A model generated the notes under the pieces. It saw nothing but the letters and a program-made list of their open reading frames with translations. It searched no databases and was not told where the DNA came from. A stretch of DNA of 7,088 nucleotides, taken from NCBI GenBank assembly GCA_949935685.1, contig CATLGN010000080.1:1-7088 (forward strand), written 5' to 3'. Below, in pieces: positions 6,914 to 7,088 of this stretch. How positions within the stretch are numbered: the stretch's first letter is position 1; each line of letters starts with the position of its first letter. A program made the translations under genes and the position numbers. Origin of the DNA: an uncultured Lachnospiraceae bacterium. GTDB lineage: Bacteria; Bacillota; Clostridia; Lachnospirales; Lachnospiraceae.

Positions 6914-6934
6914 AAATACGCACACAGAAGCGAT
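6893..6934. repeat. Pair of 11-bp direct repeats straddling the -10 box
   Basis: ACAGAAGCGAT occurs perfectly at 6893-6903 and 6924-6934, a 31-bp period or about three helical turns, so both copies face the same side of DNA. The first lies between -35 and -10; the second begins just after the expected start site. A protein bound at either would block RNA polymerase. This is a natural operator layout for the downstream winged-helix protein, though no binding is shown. Confidence 0.6.
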
Positions 6935-6974
6935 AATGTTGCGCTTGAATTATTTGATTAAAGCAGGTGAACGA

Positions 6975-7088
6975 ATGGATAATCAAAAACTTGCCAAAGA
7001 AGTGATTACAACAAAAGGCGGAATCGCAAAATCGGCTGATTTTGTTGCTGCCGGAATGCGGTCTGCGGATGTTGTTAATTTGTGTAAT
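6975..7088 (+). CDS. AbiEi-like antitoxin / transcriptional regulator, N-terminal fragment (runs off the window)
   Basis: Thirty-eight codons are visible, beginning M-D-N-Q-K-L-A-K-E-V-I and continuing T-T-K-G-G-I-A-K-S-A-D-F-V-A-A-G-M, then R-S-A-D-V-V-N-L-C-N. A short helix, a 'GGI-x-(K/R)-(T/S)-A-D' turn and a second helix with A-G are the pattern I associate with the N-terminal winged-helix domain of AbiEi antitoxins. In that family, AbiEi represses its operon and counteracts the nucleotidyltransferase toxin AbiEii, normally encoded next; that gene would lie beyond the window. The start is supported by AGGTGA (6965-6970). An in-frame ATG at 6936 would add 13 residues but has only a weak site and would leave a leader of about 16 bases. 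Its codons have lower GC (46 of 114 bases) than the sugar operon, consistent with acquired DNA. Another winged-helix regulator remains possible because only a fragment is seen. Confidence 0.6.
   Translation, partial: MDNQKLAKEVITTKGGIAKSADFVAAGMRSADVVNLCN

Larger units (their letters stand above)
6610..6974. other. AT-rich divergent intergenic region between rqcH and the AbiEi-like gene
   Basis: I see no convincing gene in these 365 bases. Base composition falls sharply from the neighbouring coding DNA: 16 G+C of 60 at 6661-6720 and again at 6781-6840, against 38 of 60 in a sample inside the galactosidase. Left to right it holds the rqcH leader and a possible rqcH promoter, a nested inverted repeat, a DnaA-box match, a featureless AT-rich stretch (about 6781-6850) with only a 4-bp hairpin (TTGC-AATA-GCAA, 6827-6838), a perfect palindrome, and the rightward promoter with direct repeats. 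No tRNA or riboswitch was recognised. Confidence 0.7.

Noticed and set aside
1..7088. CRISPR array, tRNA, rRNA or insertion sequence
   Set aside because: No regularly spaced repeats, tRNA or rRNA signatures, transposase reading frame or terminal inverted repeats were seen on either strand.

Overview
The window looks like a piece of chromosome from a Bacillota anaerobe, most likely a Lachnospiraceae-type Clostridia. This rests on strong AGGAGG-type ribosome binding sites, a CUT1 sugar ABC permease next to a group-I GH36 alpha-galactosidase of about 730 residues, and an RqcH/NFACT protein with Clostridia-like sequence. The coding DNA is moderately GC-rich (38 of 60 bases in a sample at 2041-2100). 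The intergenic DNA on the right is very AT-rich (16 of 60 at 6661-6720 and at 6781-6840). The species cannot be named from sequence alone.

Left part (1-4832, + strand): the distal end of a sugar-utilisation operon. It holds the last codons of an upstream gene, probably the partner permease, then a MalG-type permease, a cytoplasmic GH36 alpha-galactosidase, and an unfamiliar exported or membrane-anchored leucine-rich-repeat protein. The genes are packed 10-34 bp apart. The first two complete genes have clear Shine-Dalgarno sequences; the LRR gene probably depends on coupling. The simplest reading is import of short alpha-galactosides (raffinose or melibiose type) and intracellular removal of galactose. 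The LRR protein's role is unknown.

Middle (4867-6609, - strand): a full-length rqcH/NFACT gene, convergent with the sugar operon across a 34-bp gap. RqcH acts in ribosome-associated quality control, adding alanine tails to peptides stalled on the 50S subunit. A GC-rich hairpin with T-tracts that could end the sugar operon transcript lies inside the 3' coding end of rqcH, not in the gap.

Right part (6610-7088): a 365-bp AT-rich divergent intergenic region. It has a possible rqcH promoter, a nested inverted repeat, a lone perfect DnaA-box sequence, a perfect 26-bp palindrome, and a strong sigma-A-like promoter flanked by 11-bp direct repeats. This leads into the first 38 codons of a gene whose N-terminus resembles the winged-helix domain of AbiEi antitoxins (type IV toxin-antitoxin and abortive infection systems). 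The window ends there, so the expected AbiEii toxin partner cannot be seen. This end is the best candidate for the edge of an accessory or defence region.
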